Notes under the pieces: generated by a model
Seen by the model: only the letters and a program-made list of their open reading frames with translations
What the model was told of the DNA's origin: nothing
Databases searched by the model: none
In this document: positions 17,694-24,932 of the stretch, one piece after another
Layout: each line of letters begins with the position of its first letter
Position numbering within the stretch: position 1 is the first letter of the stretch
Translations under genes and position numbers: made by a program
From: Clostridia bacterium
Lineage (GTDB): Bacteria > Bacillota > Clostridia > Oscillospirales > CAG-272
DNA length: 64,000 bases
Assembly: GCA_017472255.1 (NCBI GenBank)
Contig: JAFUQU010000014.1
Coordinates: forward strand, 293,845-357,844
Direction of reading: 5' to 3'

Positions 17694-18191
17694 ATGTCAG
17701 TCAATACTACACAGAAAAAGCATAAATTCAATGTTATAGACGCGGTGATTCTGGTGGTGATCTGCGCCGTTGTGGCGGCGGCAGCCTTCCTGCTGGGTTC
17801 GCGGAACGCGCAGAGCGAGCAGAACAGCGTAACCCTGGAATACATCGTGGAATTCCGCACCATCCGCGACGAGTTTGTGGACAACATCAATGTGGGCGTG
17901 AAGCTGGTGGACGCTTCCAAAAAATATAGTCTGGGCGATGTGGTGGCGGTCACTTCAAAGACGGCGACCTTCATCGGCACCGATTTTACCAGCGGTCAGC
18001 TGGTTTACGGCGATTATCCCGATCATTCGGATGTGCAGATCACAGTACGCTCCAACGCGGTCATCAACGACAGCGGCAGATATGTGATCGACGGCGGCTA
18101 TGAGATGTCGGTGGGTGCGACGGTTTACGCACGGATGCCCGATTATACCGGCACCGGCTACTGCACACAGATCAAGGAAATCAAGGATTAA
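17694..18191 (+). CDS. DUF4330-like membrane-anchored protein (first of two)
   Basis: A protein of 165 residues. A basic N-terminus is followed by one membrane helix (NVIDAVILVVICAVVAAAAFLLG, about residues 15-37) and an extracytoplasmic beta-rich domain of about 125 residues. The arrangement KFNVIDAVILVVIC matches DUF4330-type proteins, whose function is unknown. The start at 17694 is chosen because AAAGGTGA lies nine to fourteen bases before it; GTG 17685 overlaps that site. It sits 15 bases after the polymerase gene and is followed by a paralogue. Confidence 0.7.
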   Translation: MSVNTTQKKHKFNVIDAVILVVICAVVAAAAFLLGSRNAQSEQNSVTLEYIVEFRTIRDEFVDNINVGVKLVDASKKYSLGDVVAVTSKTATFIGTDFTSGQLVYGDYPDHSDVQITVRSNAVINDSGRYVIDGGYEMSVGATVYARMPDYTGTGYCTQIKEIKD

Positions 18192-18209
18192 CGGAAAGGA
18201 CGTAGAATT

Positions 18210-18728
18210 ATGAGTGAGAAAAACAGCGCCGCAAAGGCTTCGGGAAAGAAGCTGCGGCTGAATATCATTGATTTTCTGATTATCGTGGTGATTCTCGGCG
18301 CCGTCGCGGGTATTGCGCTGCGGTTCGGCGTGGTGGAGAAGGTCGTGACCAAGTCGAGCTTAAGCTCCGCTTATGTATCCTTCCTGATTCAGGACATTCA
18401 GGATGAATCGGCAAATTATTTTGTAGCGGGTGACAGCTTTTACAGCCAGACGCACAGTGCTGAATTCGGCGTGCTCCAGTCGAACATCCAGTTCCTGCCC
18501 GCTGAGGCGTATATCAACAATGAGGTGGGCGAGCTGCTTAAGGTCTACAAGGAAGACCGCATCGACGTTCGGGGTGTGTTCCTCTGCGAGGGCATCTTCA
18601 CCGACGAAGGCTTTTTGCTGAACGGCACCAGCTATATCGCGCCCGGTTCCACTGTTCATGTGCTTAGTTCCACGATTGATGTGACGCTGACCGTGACGGA
18701 AATTGATGCTGTGGGCGCAGAAAGTTGA
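18210..18728 (+). CDS. DUF4330-like membrane-anchored protein (second of two)
   Basis: A protein of 172 residues with the same plan as its upstream neighbour: a basic N-terminus, LRLNIIDFLIIVVILGAVAGIAL as the membrane helix, then an outside domain. The two share the N-x-I-D-x-x-I-x-V-V helix signature and similar length but little else by eye. It begins 18 bases after its neighbour's stop with GAAAGGACG as ribosome site and ends the rimM-trmD-murJ run. I infer a cofactor role for the polymerase or flippase from position only. Confidence 0.72.
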   Translation: MSEKNSAAKASGKKLRLNIIDFLIIVVILGAVAGIALRFGVVEKVVTKSSLSSAYVSFLIQDIQDESANYFVAGDSFYSQTHSAEFGVLQSNIQFLPAEAYINNEVGELLKVYKEDRIDVRGVFLCEGIFTDEGFLLNGTSYIAPGSTVHVLSSTIDVTLTVTEIDAVGAES

Positions 18729-18779
18729 ATTTGCAGAGAAAAAAGTTCGCGGGATGTTAAAATATATGCAAAAAAGCTA

Positions 18780-18808
18780 TTGATTTTATTGCGAAAATTT
18801 GATATACT
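18780..18808 (+). promoter_or_regulatory. Sigma-A promoter of the HPr gene, with a 160-base leader
   Basis: TTGATT (18780-18785), 17-base spacer, TATACT (18803-18808). The RNA would start near 18815, leaving about 160 bases of leader before HPr. The leader has short complementary blocks such as CGGAT/ATCCG but no structure I recognise. Confidence 0.7.
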
Positions 18809-18974
18809 ATAATCAGTATATTAATTTCCGAGATATTTGGATTTCCGCCGGATCGAACAAAGCTATCCGTAAACCCGATCGAGACCCGGATGCGTCTTGT
18901 GTGTGGTTCCGTATATCCTGCGTCAGCCGGTCTTGATTTACACGATATTATAGTATGAAGGAGCGAGTAATAAC

Positions 18975-19238
18975 ATGATTTCCCGTAATGTTACAATTCA
19001 GAACAACGTAGGACTGCACGCCAGACCGGCAACATTTTTTATTCAGAAGGCCAATACTTACCAGAGCTCGATCTGGGTTGAAAAGGAAGACCGCCGCGTC
19101 AACGCCAAGAGCCTGCTGGGTGTTCTGTCTCTGGGCATCACCAAGGGCATGACCATCACCCTGATTGCTGACGGCAACGATGAGAAGGACGCACTGGACG
19201 GTCTTGCTGAGCTGATCGACACCGGCTTCGGCGAATAA
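18975..19238 (+). CDS. ptsH: Phosphocarrier protein HPr
   Basis: The small cytoplasmic phosphocarrier of the sugar phosphotransferase system, 87 residues. His15, the phosphate acceptor from enzyme I, sits in NVGLHARPA, and Ser46, the HPr-kinase site used in Firmicute carbon control, sits in NAKSLLGVLSLG. So it is a true HPr rather than Crh, which lacks the histidine. It is a single-gene unit with its own promoter, GAAGGAGCGA ribosome site and terminator; ptsI is not adjacent. Confidence 0.95.
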   Translation: MISRNVTIQNNVGLHARPATFFIQKANTYQSSIWVEKEDRRVNAKSLLGVLSLGITKGMTITLIADGNDEKDALDGLAELIDTGFGE

Positions 19239-19280
19239 TGCACGCTGACGTCTGACACTGCGAAAAGTTAAATAATAAAT

Positions 19281-19325
19281 GACGGGTCGCGTGAGGTTCG
19301 GTTACGCCGGCTCGTCTTTTATTTA
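19281..19325 (+). terminator. Intrinsic terminator after HPr
   Basis: Nine-base stem GACGGGTCG (19281-19289) / CGGCTCGTC (19308-19316) with two G-T pairs, followed by TTTTATTT. Confidence 0.75.
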
Positions 19326-19343
19326 CCGAAGGGAGGACTGTTC

Positions 19344-21215
19344 ATGGAACAGAAGCTGACGCCCGGGGAGCGCCGCGCCATACTGCTCGAAAAAGCGAAC
19401 AGTCTGCCGCTCAGACCGGGTGTGTATATCATGCGCGACAAGAACGATAAGGTGATTTACGTGGGCAAATCCCGGTCGCTGAAAAACCGGGTGTCCCAGT
19501 ATTTCCACGAATCGGCGCATCACAACGAGAAAACCCGGCGCATGGTGTCCTGCGTGTGGCGGTTCGATTATATCCTCACCGATACCGAGATTGAGGCGCT
19601 GTCCCTGGAGAACAGCCTGATCAAGCAGTACACGCCCAAGTACAACATCAAATTAAAGGACAGCAAATCCTATCCCTATATCCGAATCTCCATCAACGAT
19701 CCTTACCCGAAGATTACCGTTACGCGGAAGCGTCTGGCGGACGGCGCGAAATATTTCGGTCCGTATTCCAGCATTTCGGCGGTTTATAGCATTCTGGGTA
19801 CTATACAGAAATCCTTCGGCATCGCCTCCTGCAATCGGGAATTCCCCCGGGATATCGGCAAGGAGCGCCCCTGCCTGAACAGCCATATCGGACTTTGCTG
19901 CGCGCCCTGCACCGGTACGGTGTCCAGCGAAGAATACCGCGGGCTGTTCAAAGAGATTATGAGTTTTCTGCGCGGTTCCTTCAAGGAATGCGAGCAGTCG
20001 CTGCGGGAGCGGATGGAGTATGCATCGGAGAACCTGATGTTCGAGGCGGCGGCCCGCTATCGCGACCGGATTGAAGCCCTGTCCAAGCTTTGGCAGCGGC
20101 AGAAGGTTGTTGGCTCCCCCGACATGGAGGAGGATGTGATCGCCCTCTATACCGATGAGGTCTGCTCCTGCATATCGGTTTTCTATATCCGGGGCGGAAG
20201 CATTACGGACAACGAGCATTTTCTTTTCCCCGCCGAGCAGATCATCGAGGAGGAGAACATGACCGCCTTTCTGTCCGAGCTGTACAACATTCGCGAATAT
20301 GTTCCTCACGAGATTATGCTGGACTTTACGCTGCCCGACGAGGAGCTGTCCGCGCTGGCGGAGATGATCCGCAGCCGGGTGGGCTACAAGCCGGATATCC
20401 GCACGCCTGAACGGGGCGACCGGCGCGCGCTCTGCGAGATGGTCTACGATAACGCCAAGCAGGAAGCCATGCTGTACAAGGCGCAGACCGAAAAGGACAA
20501 CAAGGTTCTGATCAAGCTGGCGTCCATGCTGCGGCTGGAGGTCGTTCCCGACCGCATCGAGGCTTACGATATTTCCAACTTCGGCAAGGACAACATTACT
20601 GCCGGCATGATTGTGGCGGAGAACGGCAAGCTGAAAAAGTCGGACTATCGCACCTTCAAAATCAAAACTACCGACGGCATCGACGATTACGGCGCCATGC
20701 GGGAGGCATTGTCCCGCAGACTGGCGCATCTGACCGATGAATCCTTCGGCGCTCCGCCCGATCTGATTCTGCTGGACGGCGGCAAGGGGCACGTGGCTGT
20801 GGTGCGCGAACTGATGGCGGAGCTGGGCTGCGAAATCCCGGTTTTCGGCATGGTGAAGGACGATTTCCATAAGACCCGCGCCCTGACCGACGATACCAGC
20901 GAAATCTCCATCGCACGGGAACAGGCGGTGTTCCAGTTCATCTACCGCTTACAGGAGGAAGTACACCGCTACACGATCACCCGCATGGAGAACGCCAAGT
21001 CGAAGTCGCTGAAGCATTCCACGCTGGAGGAAATCGACGGCATCGGCGCCATCAAGGCAAAGAGCCTGCTGGCACATTTTAAGAGCATCGCCGCCATCAG
21101 AAAGGCGGACAAAGCCTCGCTGATGAGGGTGAACGGCATCACAGCCGTCAACGCGGACGCGATTATCGCATATTACGAAAAGAAACGAAAGGACTCCCCA
21201 GCGGGAGAAAAATAA
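19344..21215 (+). CDS. uvrC: Excinuclease ABC subunit C
   Basis: Makes the dual incisions in nucleotide excision repair with UvrA and UvrB. The protein has 623 residues. The N-terminal GIY-YIG nuclease domain shows PGVYIMRDKNDKVIYVGKSRSLKNRV. A cysteine-containing linker (CLNSHIGLCCAPC), the UVR motif, the RNase H-like C-terminal nuclease (EAYDISNFGKDN; LILLDGGKGH) and a helix-hairpin-helix end (IDGIGAIKAKSLLAHF) follow. It starts with GGGAGGA upstream. rsmD follows five bases after the stop. Confidence 0.97.
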   Translation: MEQKLTPGERRAILLEKANSLPLRPGVYIMRDKNDKVIYVGKSRSLKNRVSQYFHESAHHNEKTRRMVSCVWRFDYILTDTEIEALSLENSLIKQYTPKYNIKLKDSKSYPYIRISINDPYPKITVTRKRLADGAKYFGPYSSISAVYSILGTIQKSFGIASCNREFPRDIGKERPCLNSHIGLCCAPCTGTVSSEEYRGLFKEIMSFLRGSFKECEQSLRERMEYASENLMFEAAARYRDRIEALSKLWQRQKVVGSPDMEEDVIALYTDEVCSCISVFYIRGGSITDNEHFLFPAEQIIEEENMTAFLSELYNIREYVPHEIMLDFTLPDEELSALAEMIRSRVGYKPDIRTPERGDRRALCEMVYDNAKQEAMLYKAQTEKDNKVLIKLASMLRLEVVPDRIEAYDISNFGKDNITAGMIVAENGKLKKSDYRTFKIKTTDGIDDYGAMREALSRRLAHLTDESFGAPPDLILLDGGKGHVAVVRELMAELGCEIPVFGMVKDDFHKTRALTDDTSEISIAREQAVFQFIYRLQEEVHRYTITRMENAKSKSLKHSTLEEIDGIGAIKAKSLLAHFKSIAAIRKADKASLMRVNGITAVNADAIIAYYEKKRKDSPAGEK

Positions 21216-21220
21216 ATGTT

Positions 21221-21793
21221 ATGATGAGAATTATCACCGGTACCGCCCGCGGTACCAAGCTGGCCACCCTTGAGGGCGAAGCCACCCGTCCCACCACCGA
21301 ACGGGTCAAGGAAGCCATTTTCAGCATGATTCAATTTGATGTGCCGGATTCCTGGTTCCTTGATTTGTTCGCGGGCAGCGGGCAGATGGGTCTGGAAGCC
21401 CTGAGCCGGGGCGCGGAAAAGGCGCATTTGATCGATAAATCCCCCGAGGCCGCAGCCATCATCAAGCAGAATGCCCAGAAGACCCACCTCTGGGATCGCT
21501 GCCGGGTGCTGAACATGGACTGGGCGGAGTACCTGCGTTCGGCGAGAGGGCAGTACAAGTTTGACTTCGTGTTTGTCGATCCGCCTTACGGCAGCGGTTT
21601 GCTGCACGACGCGCTGGACAAGCTGGCGGACAGTGATCTTCTGGCCGACAACGCATGGATTATTGCCGAGGACGAGAAAGAGGACATCTTTGACGGCGAC
21701 GAAGCGCTGGCGGCAAAGTATGAAATCGTCAAATCCTCTCGCTACAGCCGCGTACACATTGTGGTGCTGACGCGCAGAAAAGAGGAAGCATGA
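21221..21793 (+). CDS. rsmD: 16S rRNA (guanine966-N2)-methyltransferase RsmD
   Basis: Methylates G966 of 16S rRNA during small-subunit maturation. The protein has 190 residues. It has the Rossmann methyltransferase fold with MRIITGTARGTKL at the start, RPTTERVKEAIFSMI, the SAM-site DLFAGSGQMGLEALSRGA and the catalytic motif VFVDPPYGSG. ATG 21221 or 21224 could be used; no clear ribosome site, so coupling to uvrC is likely. It overlaps coaD by four bases, the frequent rsmD-coaD pair. Confidence 0.95.
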   Translation: MMRIITGTARGTKLATLEGEATRPTTERVKEAIFSMIQFDVPDSWFLDLFAGSGQMGLEALSRGAEKAHLIDKSPEAAAIIKQNAQKTHLWDRCRVLNMDWAEYLRSARGQYKFDFVFVDPPYGSGLLHDALDKLADSDLLADNAWIIAEDEKEDIFDGDEALAAKYEIVKSSRYSRVHIVVLTRRKEEA

Positions 21794-22305
21794 GCCTGAC
21801 CAACATCCGGCGTGCGCTGGTACCCGGCAGCTTCGATCCGCTGACCATGGGACATTACGATTTGGCTGTCCGTGCCGCCGCGATTTTCGATGAGGTACAC
21901 GTGGTCGCCTTTGCCAACGCTGCCAAGAAGGGGCGCTTTTCGGAGGAAGAGCGGCTTGCGATTATGAAGGCTTCCTTCGCGGGGATTCCCAACATCCGCT
22001 GTGAAATCAACTATGGACTGCTGGCCGATTACTGCATTGTCAATCATATTCAGACCATCGTCAAAGGGGCACGTTCCGCCACCGATTTCGATTATGAGCT
22101 GTCCCTGTCGCTGATCAACCGTTCCATCGCACCCAGGGTAGACACCATCATCCTGCCCACCCGGGCGGAGTATCTGCACATCAGCTCGACCATGGTCAGC
22201 GAGATGATTCGCTACGGTCATGACTACGCGCCCTTCGTTCCGAAGGGCGGGGCGGAGGTTCTGGCGGAAATTCTGGCGCGGAGAAAATCGGACGCAAAAA
22301 ATTAA
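21790..22305 (+). CDS. coaD: Phosphopantetheine adenylyltransferase
   Basis: Fourth step of coenzyme A synthesis: transfers AMP to 4'-phosphopantetheine. The protein has 171 residues. The nucleotidyltransferase signature PGSFDPLTMGHYDLAVRAA holds the T-x-G-H motif; VKGARSATDFDYE and ISSTMVSEMIRYG near the end complete the family pattern. It overlaps rsmD by four bases (ATGA) with GAGGAAG before it. The start gives six residues before the conserved strand, slightly more than usual. Confidence 0.95.
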   Translation: MSLTNIRRALVPGSFDPLTMGHYDLAVRAAAIFDEVHVVAFANAAKKGRFSEEERLAIMKASFAGIPNIRCEINYGLLADYCIVNHIQTIVKGARSATDFDYELSLSLINRSIAPRVDTIILPTRAEYLHISSTMVSEMIRYGHDYAPFVPKGGAEVLAEILARRKSDAKN

Positions 22306-22429
22306 CAAAATTGCAATAATATTCGCGGATTCGACACAATTCGTGCGCATATCGGCATAATATGGTCTGCGATTCTGTATATTCTGCGAAAAAATTTGCA
22401 TATTGGCAAAAAAAATCTTCCGAAACCTA

Positions 22430-22458
22430 TTGAAATTGGCTCGAATCTGCGTTATAAT
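22430..22458 (+). promoter_or_regulatory. Sigma-A promoter of the division and cell wall cluster
   Basis: TTGAAA (22430-22435), 17-base spacer, TATAAT (22453-22458). The RNA start would be near 22465, inside the MraZ operator. No terminator was seen between coaD and here. Confidence 0.88.
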
Positions 22459-22462
22459 ATTT

Positions 22463-22489
22463 GTGGTGGAAAGTGGCGCTTAGTGGAGC
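22463..22489 (+). promoter_or_regulatory. MraZ operator: three GTGG direct repeats at 10-base period
   Basis: GTGG occurs at 22463, 22473 and 22483, exactly one helical turn apart, within units of the form GTGGnGn plus three bases (the second preceded by AAA). This is the known arrangement of MraZ binding boxes upstream of mraZ in other bacteria. It directly overlaps the predicted RNA start, so MraZ bound here should repress its own operon. Confidence 0.85.
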
Positions 22490-22517
22490 GCCATCCCCCA
22501 AAACGGACGCGGAGAGG

Positions 22518-22946
22518 GTGAAAACGCTGCTGACCGGTGAATATCTGCATACAATCGACGCGAAAAGCCGCGTTTTTGTGCCCGCGAAGCTGCGTGAGGC
22601 GCTGGGCGAGGTATTTGTTCTCGCACGTAATGTGGACGGCTGCCTGTCCCTCTATCCCATGGACGAGTGGAACCGGCTTAATGAGAAGCTGATGTCGCTG
22701 CCCGATTCCCAGACGCGCGCAGTCAAGCGGTTCCTCTTTACCTTTGCCGCCGAAGTGTCCCCCGATTCGCAGGGACGCATCACCCTGCCTCAGGGGCTGC
22801 GCGATTTTGCCGGGCTTCAGAAGGAAGCCGCGTTCCTCGGTGTGGGCGACCGTGCCGAGCTGTGGGCGGCGGAAAAGTGGGAAGCCATCAAGAACGGCAG
22901 CGATGCCGATGAAATCAGTTCGATCATGAAGGAGCTTGGCATCTGA
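22518..22946 (+). CDS. mraZ: Transcriptional regulator MraZ
   Basis: An AbrB-like double swapped-hairpin regulator that controls the dcw cluster. The body of about 142 residues shows [26 protein letters not shown] and, in the second half, [18 protein letters not shown], the two DxxGRxxxP-type repeats. No ATG lies near the conserved start. GTG 22518 gives three extra residues; CTG 22527 would give the canonical length and sits eight to nine bases after GGAGAGG (22511-22517). I list the GTG, but the start is undecided. It is followed by rsmH two bases later. Confidence 0.9.
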   Translation: MKTLLTGEYLHTIDAKSRVFVPAKLREALGEVFVLARNVDGCLSLYPMDEWNRLNEKLMSLPDSQTRAVKRFLFTFAAEVSPDSQGRITLPQGLRDFAGLQKEAAFLGVGDRAELWAAEKWEAIKNGSDADEISSIMKELGI

Positions 22947-22948
22947 GC

Positions 22949-23896
22949 ATGGACAATACAACACCGGCCTTTTCGCATTACTCGGTGCTGCTGCACGAGT
23001 CGGTGGACGGGCTGAACATAAAGCCGGACGGCATTTATACCGACTGCACGCTGGGCGGCGGCGGACATTCCGAGGAGATTCTTCGCCATCTGGTGAGCGG
23101 GCGGCTGGTCGCCATCGATCAGGACGCGGACGCCATCGCGGCGGCGGGAAAGCGGCTGGCCGCTTATGCCGACCGTATCGATTTTGTACACGACAACTTC
23201 CGCAACGTAGGACAGGCGCTGGAGACGCTGGGTTATGACGGCATCGACGGCGCGGTCATCGATCTGGGCGTGTCCTCCTATCAGCTGGATACCCCGGAGC
23301 GCGGATTTTCCTATATGCACGACGCGCCGTTGGATATGCGCATGAACGCGGAAGCGCCGCTTACCGCCCGCGAGGTGATCAATACCTACGGCGAAGAGCG
23401 GCTGAAAAAGCTGATCTACGATTACAGCGAGGAGCGCTTCGCCGGACGCATTGCGTCGAAAATCTGCGCGGCGCGTGAGGAAAAGCCCATCGAAACCACC
23501 TATGAGCTGGTGGAGCTGATCAAGGCGGCGATTCCCGCCAAAGCCCGTGAGGACGGGCCTCATCCCGCAAAGCGTACCTTTCAGGCGATCCGCATTGAGG
23601 TGAACAGCGAGCTTTCGGTCATCGAACCCACGCTGGACGCGCTAGTGGACGCTCTGAACCCGGGCGGACGGCTGGCGGTGATTACCTTCCATTCGCTGGA
23701 GGATCGCATTGTGAAGCAGGCTTTCAGCGGCTATGCGAAGGGCTGCGTATGCCCGCCGGATTTCCCGGTCTGTGTCTGCGGACGCAAGCCGAGGGTGAAG
23801 ATTCTCACCCACAAACCCATTCTTCCCTCTGCAAAGGAGCTGGAGGAAAACCCGCGCTCAAGAAGCGCCAAACTGAGGATACTTGAAAAAATCTGA
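22949..23896 (+). CDS. rsmH: 16S rRNA (cytosine1402-N4)-methyltransferase RsmH
   Basis: Methylates C1402 in the ribosomal decoding centre. The protein has 315 residues. The SAM motif [17 protein letters not shown] is near the N-terminus, [19 protein letters not shown] in the middle and [14 protein letters not shown] and [13 protein letters not shown] towards the end. It is the second gene of the dcw cluster, right after mraZ as usual. Confidence 0.97.
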   Translation: MDNTTPAFSHYSVLLHESVDGLNIKPDGIYTDCTLGGGGHSEEILRHLVSGRLVAIDQDADAIAAAGKRLAAYADRIDFVHDNFRNVGQALETLGYDGIDGAVIDLGVSSYQLDTPERGFSYMHDAPLDMRMNAEAPLTAREVINTYGEERLKKLIYDYSEERFAGRIASKICAAREEKPIETTYELVELIKAAIPAKAREDGPHPAKRTFQAIRIEVNSELSVIEPTLDALVDALNPGGRLAVITFHSLEDRIVKQAFSGYAKGCVCPPDFPVCVCGRKPRVKILTHKPILPSAKELEENPRSRSAKLRILEKI

Positions 23897-23929
23897 ATGC
23901 ATATTGAAAATCAAACGGAGGTGTAAGAG

Positions 23930-24817
23930 ATGACGAATGCCGCATCACAAAAGATGAATAATCCGGGCGCGATGTCAGGTCAGCGCATTTCGACACACCC
24001 GAGCTATACAGAATACACATGGGATAGTCTATCCAAACGGGATACAGGCTCCCGCCGGGGCACTACATCCCAGCAGAATACAGCGCCCTATCCCAATCCC
24101 AACGCGCGTCCGCAGGCCATGCGTCAGGCTCAGTCCGGAATGGCTCAGCCTCGGACGGCACGTCCGCAGACCGCGCGCCCCTATCAGATGAGCGGCGCTG
24201 CCGTCGGTGCGCAGCCACGTCCGGTAGGTGCAGGTGTGCGACGTCCGGTGGGACAGGCTCAGCAGCAGGCGGACGCGGCTCGTGCCCGTGCCGAAGCGAG
24301 ACGCCGTTACGAGGCGCAGCAGCTTGCCCGCACCCGCGCGGAGGCAAAAGCCAAAACCGCTGCCAAACGCCGCGCCAAGGTGAAAACCAAATCCATCACC
24401 CATCTGCATACCATCATGGCGGAGAAGCGGTATTCCTTCCCGTTGTCCATTGTCCTGCTGGCGCTGGCCTTTACTGTGCTGATTATGTCCATCGTCACCA
24501 CGTCGGCGGAGATCAATGAAATTACCAGCAAAAATTCGTCGCTTCAGCGCGAATACGCTTCGCTGGTGTCCAATGAGAACGAGCTGCGCTTACAGCTGGA
24601 GACCCGGGACGACCTGCGCGCCGTGGAAACCATGGCGACAAACGAACTGGGCATGGTGAAAAAGGATGAGGTGGAGAGATACTATCTGACCATCCGCCGT
24701 GAGGATAAAATCGAACTGGTGGAGGAGCAGGTTCAGGAAGACAGCAGCCTTTTTGACGGAATTCTGGAATTCGGCAGCTCGCTTGTCTCCCGTGTCCGTG
24801 CATTTTTCGGACTGTAA
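23930..24817 (+). CDS. ftsL: FtsL-like division protein with a long low-complexity N-terminus
   Basis: A bitopic membrane protein of 295 residues. Residues 1-165 are rich in Gln, Arg, Ala and Pro and predicted to be cytoplasmic. One membrane helix follows at about 170-190 (PLSIVLLALAFTVLIMSIV), then a periplasmic coiled coil with ELRLQLETRDDLRAVETMATNELGM, the FtsL/DivIC pattern. Usual FtsL proteins have 100-130 residues, so the tail is unusual. Position between rsmH and the transpeptidase supports FtsL. CGGAGGTGTAAGAG gives the ribosome site. DivIC-like identity is the alternative. Confidence 0.85.
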   Translation: MTNAASQKMNNPGAMSGQRISTHPSYTEYTWDSLSKRDTGSRRGTTSQQNTAPYPNPNARPQAMRQAQSGMAQPRTARPQTARPYQMSGAAVGAQPRPVGAGVRRPVGQAQQQADAARARAEARRRYEAQQLARTRAEAKAKTAAKRRAKVKTKSITHLHTIMAEKRYSFPLSIVLLALAFTVLIMSIVTTSAEINEITSKNSSLQREYASLVSNENELRLQLETRDDLRAVETMATNELGMVKKDEVERYYLTIRREDKIELVEEQVQEDSSLFDGILEFGSSLVSRVRAFFGL

Positions 24818-24856
24818 GCGAATAGAGTATAAGGAAAAGATAATTGACAGACCCGT

Positions 24857-24894
24857 AAGAGCAAGCGTGAAGCAGCGTCCAAACGCTTGCTCTT
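24857..24894 (+). terminator. Perfect 12-base hairpin between ftsL and spoVD
   Basis: AAGAGCAAGCGT (24857-24868) / ACGCTTGCTCTT (24883-24894) with a 14-base loop. Only a weak T-tract follows (CTTTGT), so partial termination or mRNA processing seems more likely than full stop inside an otherwise continuous cluster. Confidence 0.6.
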
Positions 24895-24932
24895 TGTACG
24901 TAGATATCGTGTTATGATGAAGGAGGATATCC

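Noticed and set aside
18815..18974. The HPr leader as a known riboswitch or T-box
   Set aside because: No T-box sequence, specifier loop or other class-defining motif is visible; kept only as an observation of a long leader.
22399..22412. Fourteen-base match CATATTGGCAAAAA shared with 44558-44571, both in intergenic DNA
   Set aside because: A few 14-base matches are expected by chance in 64 kb, more so in AT-rich gaps; flanks are not alike and no third copy was seen.
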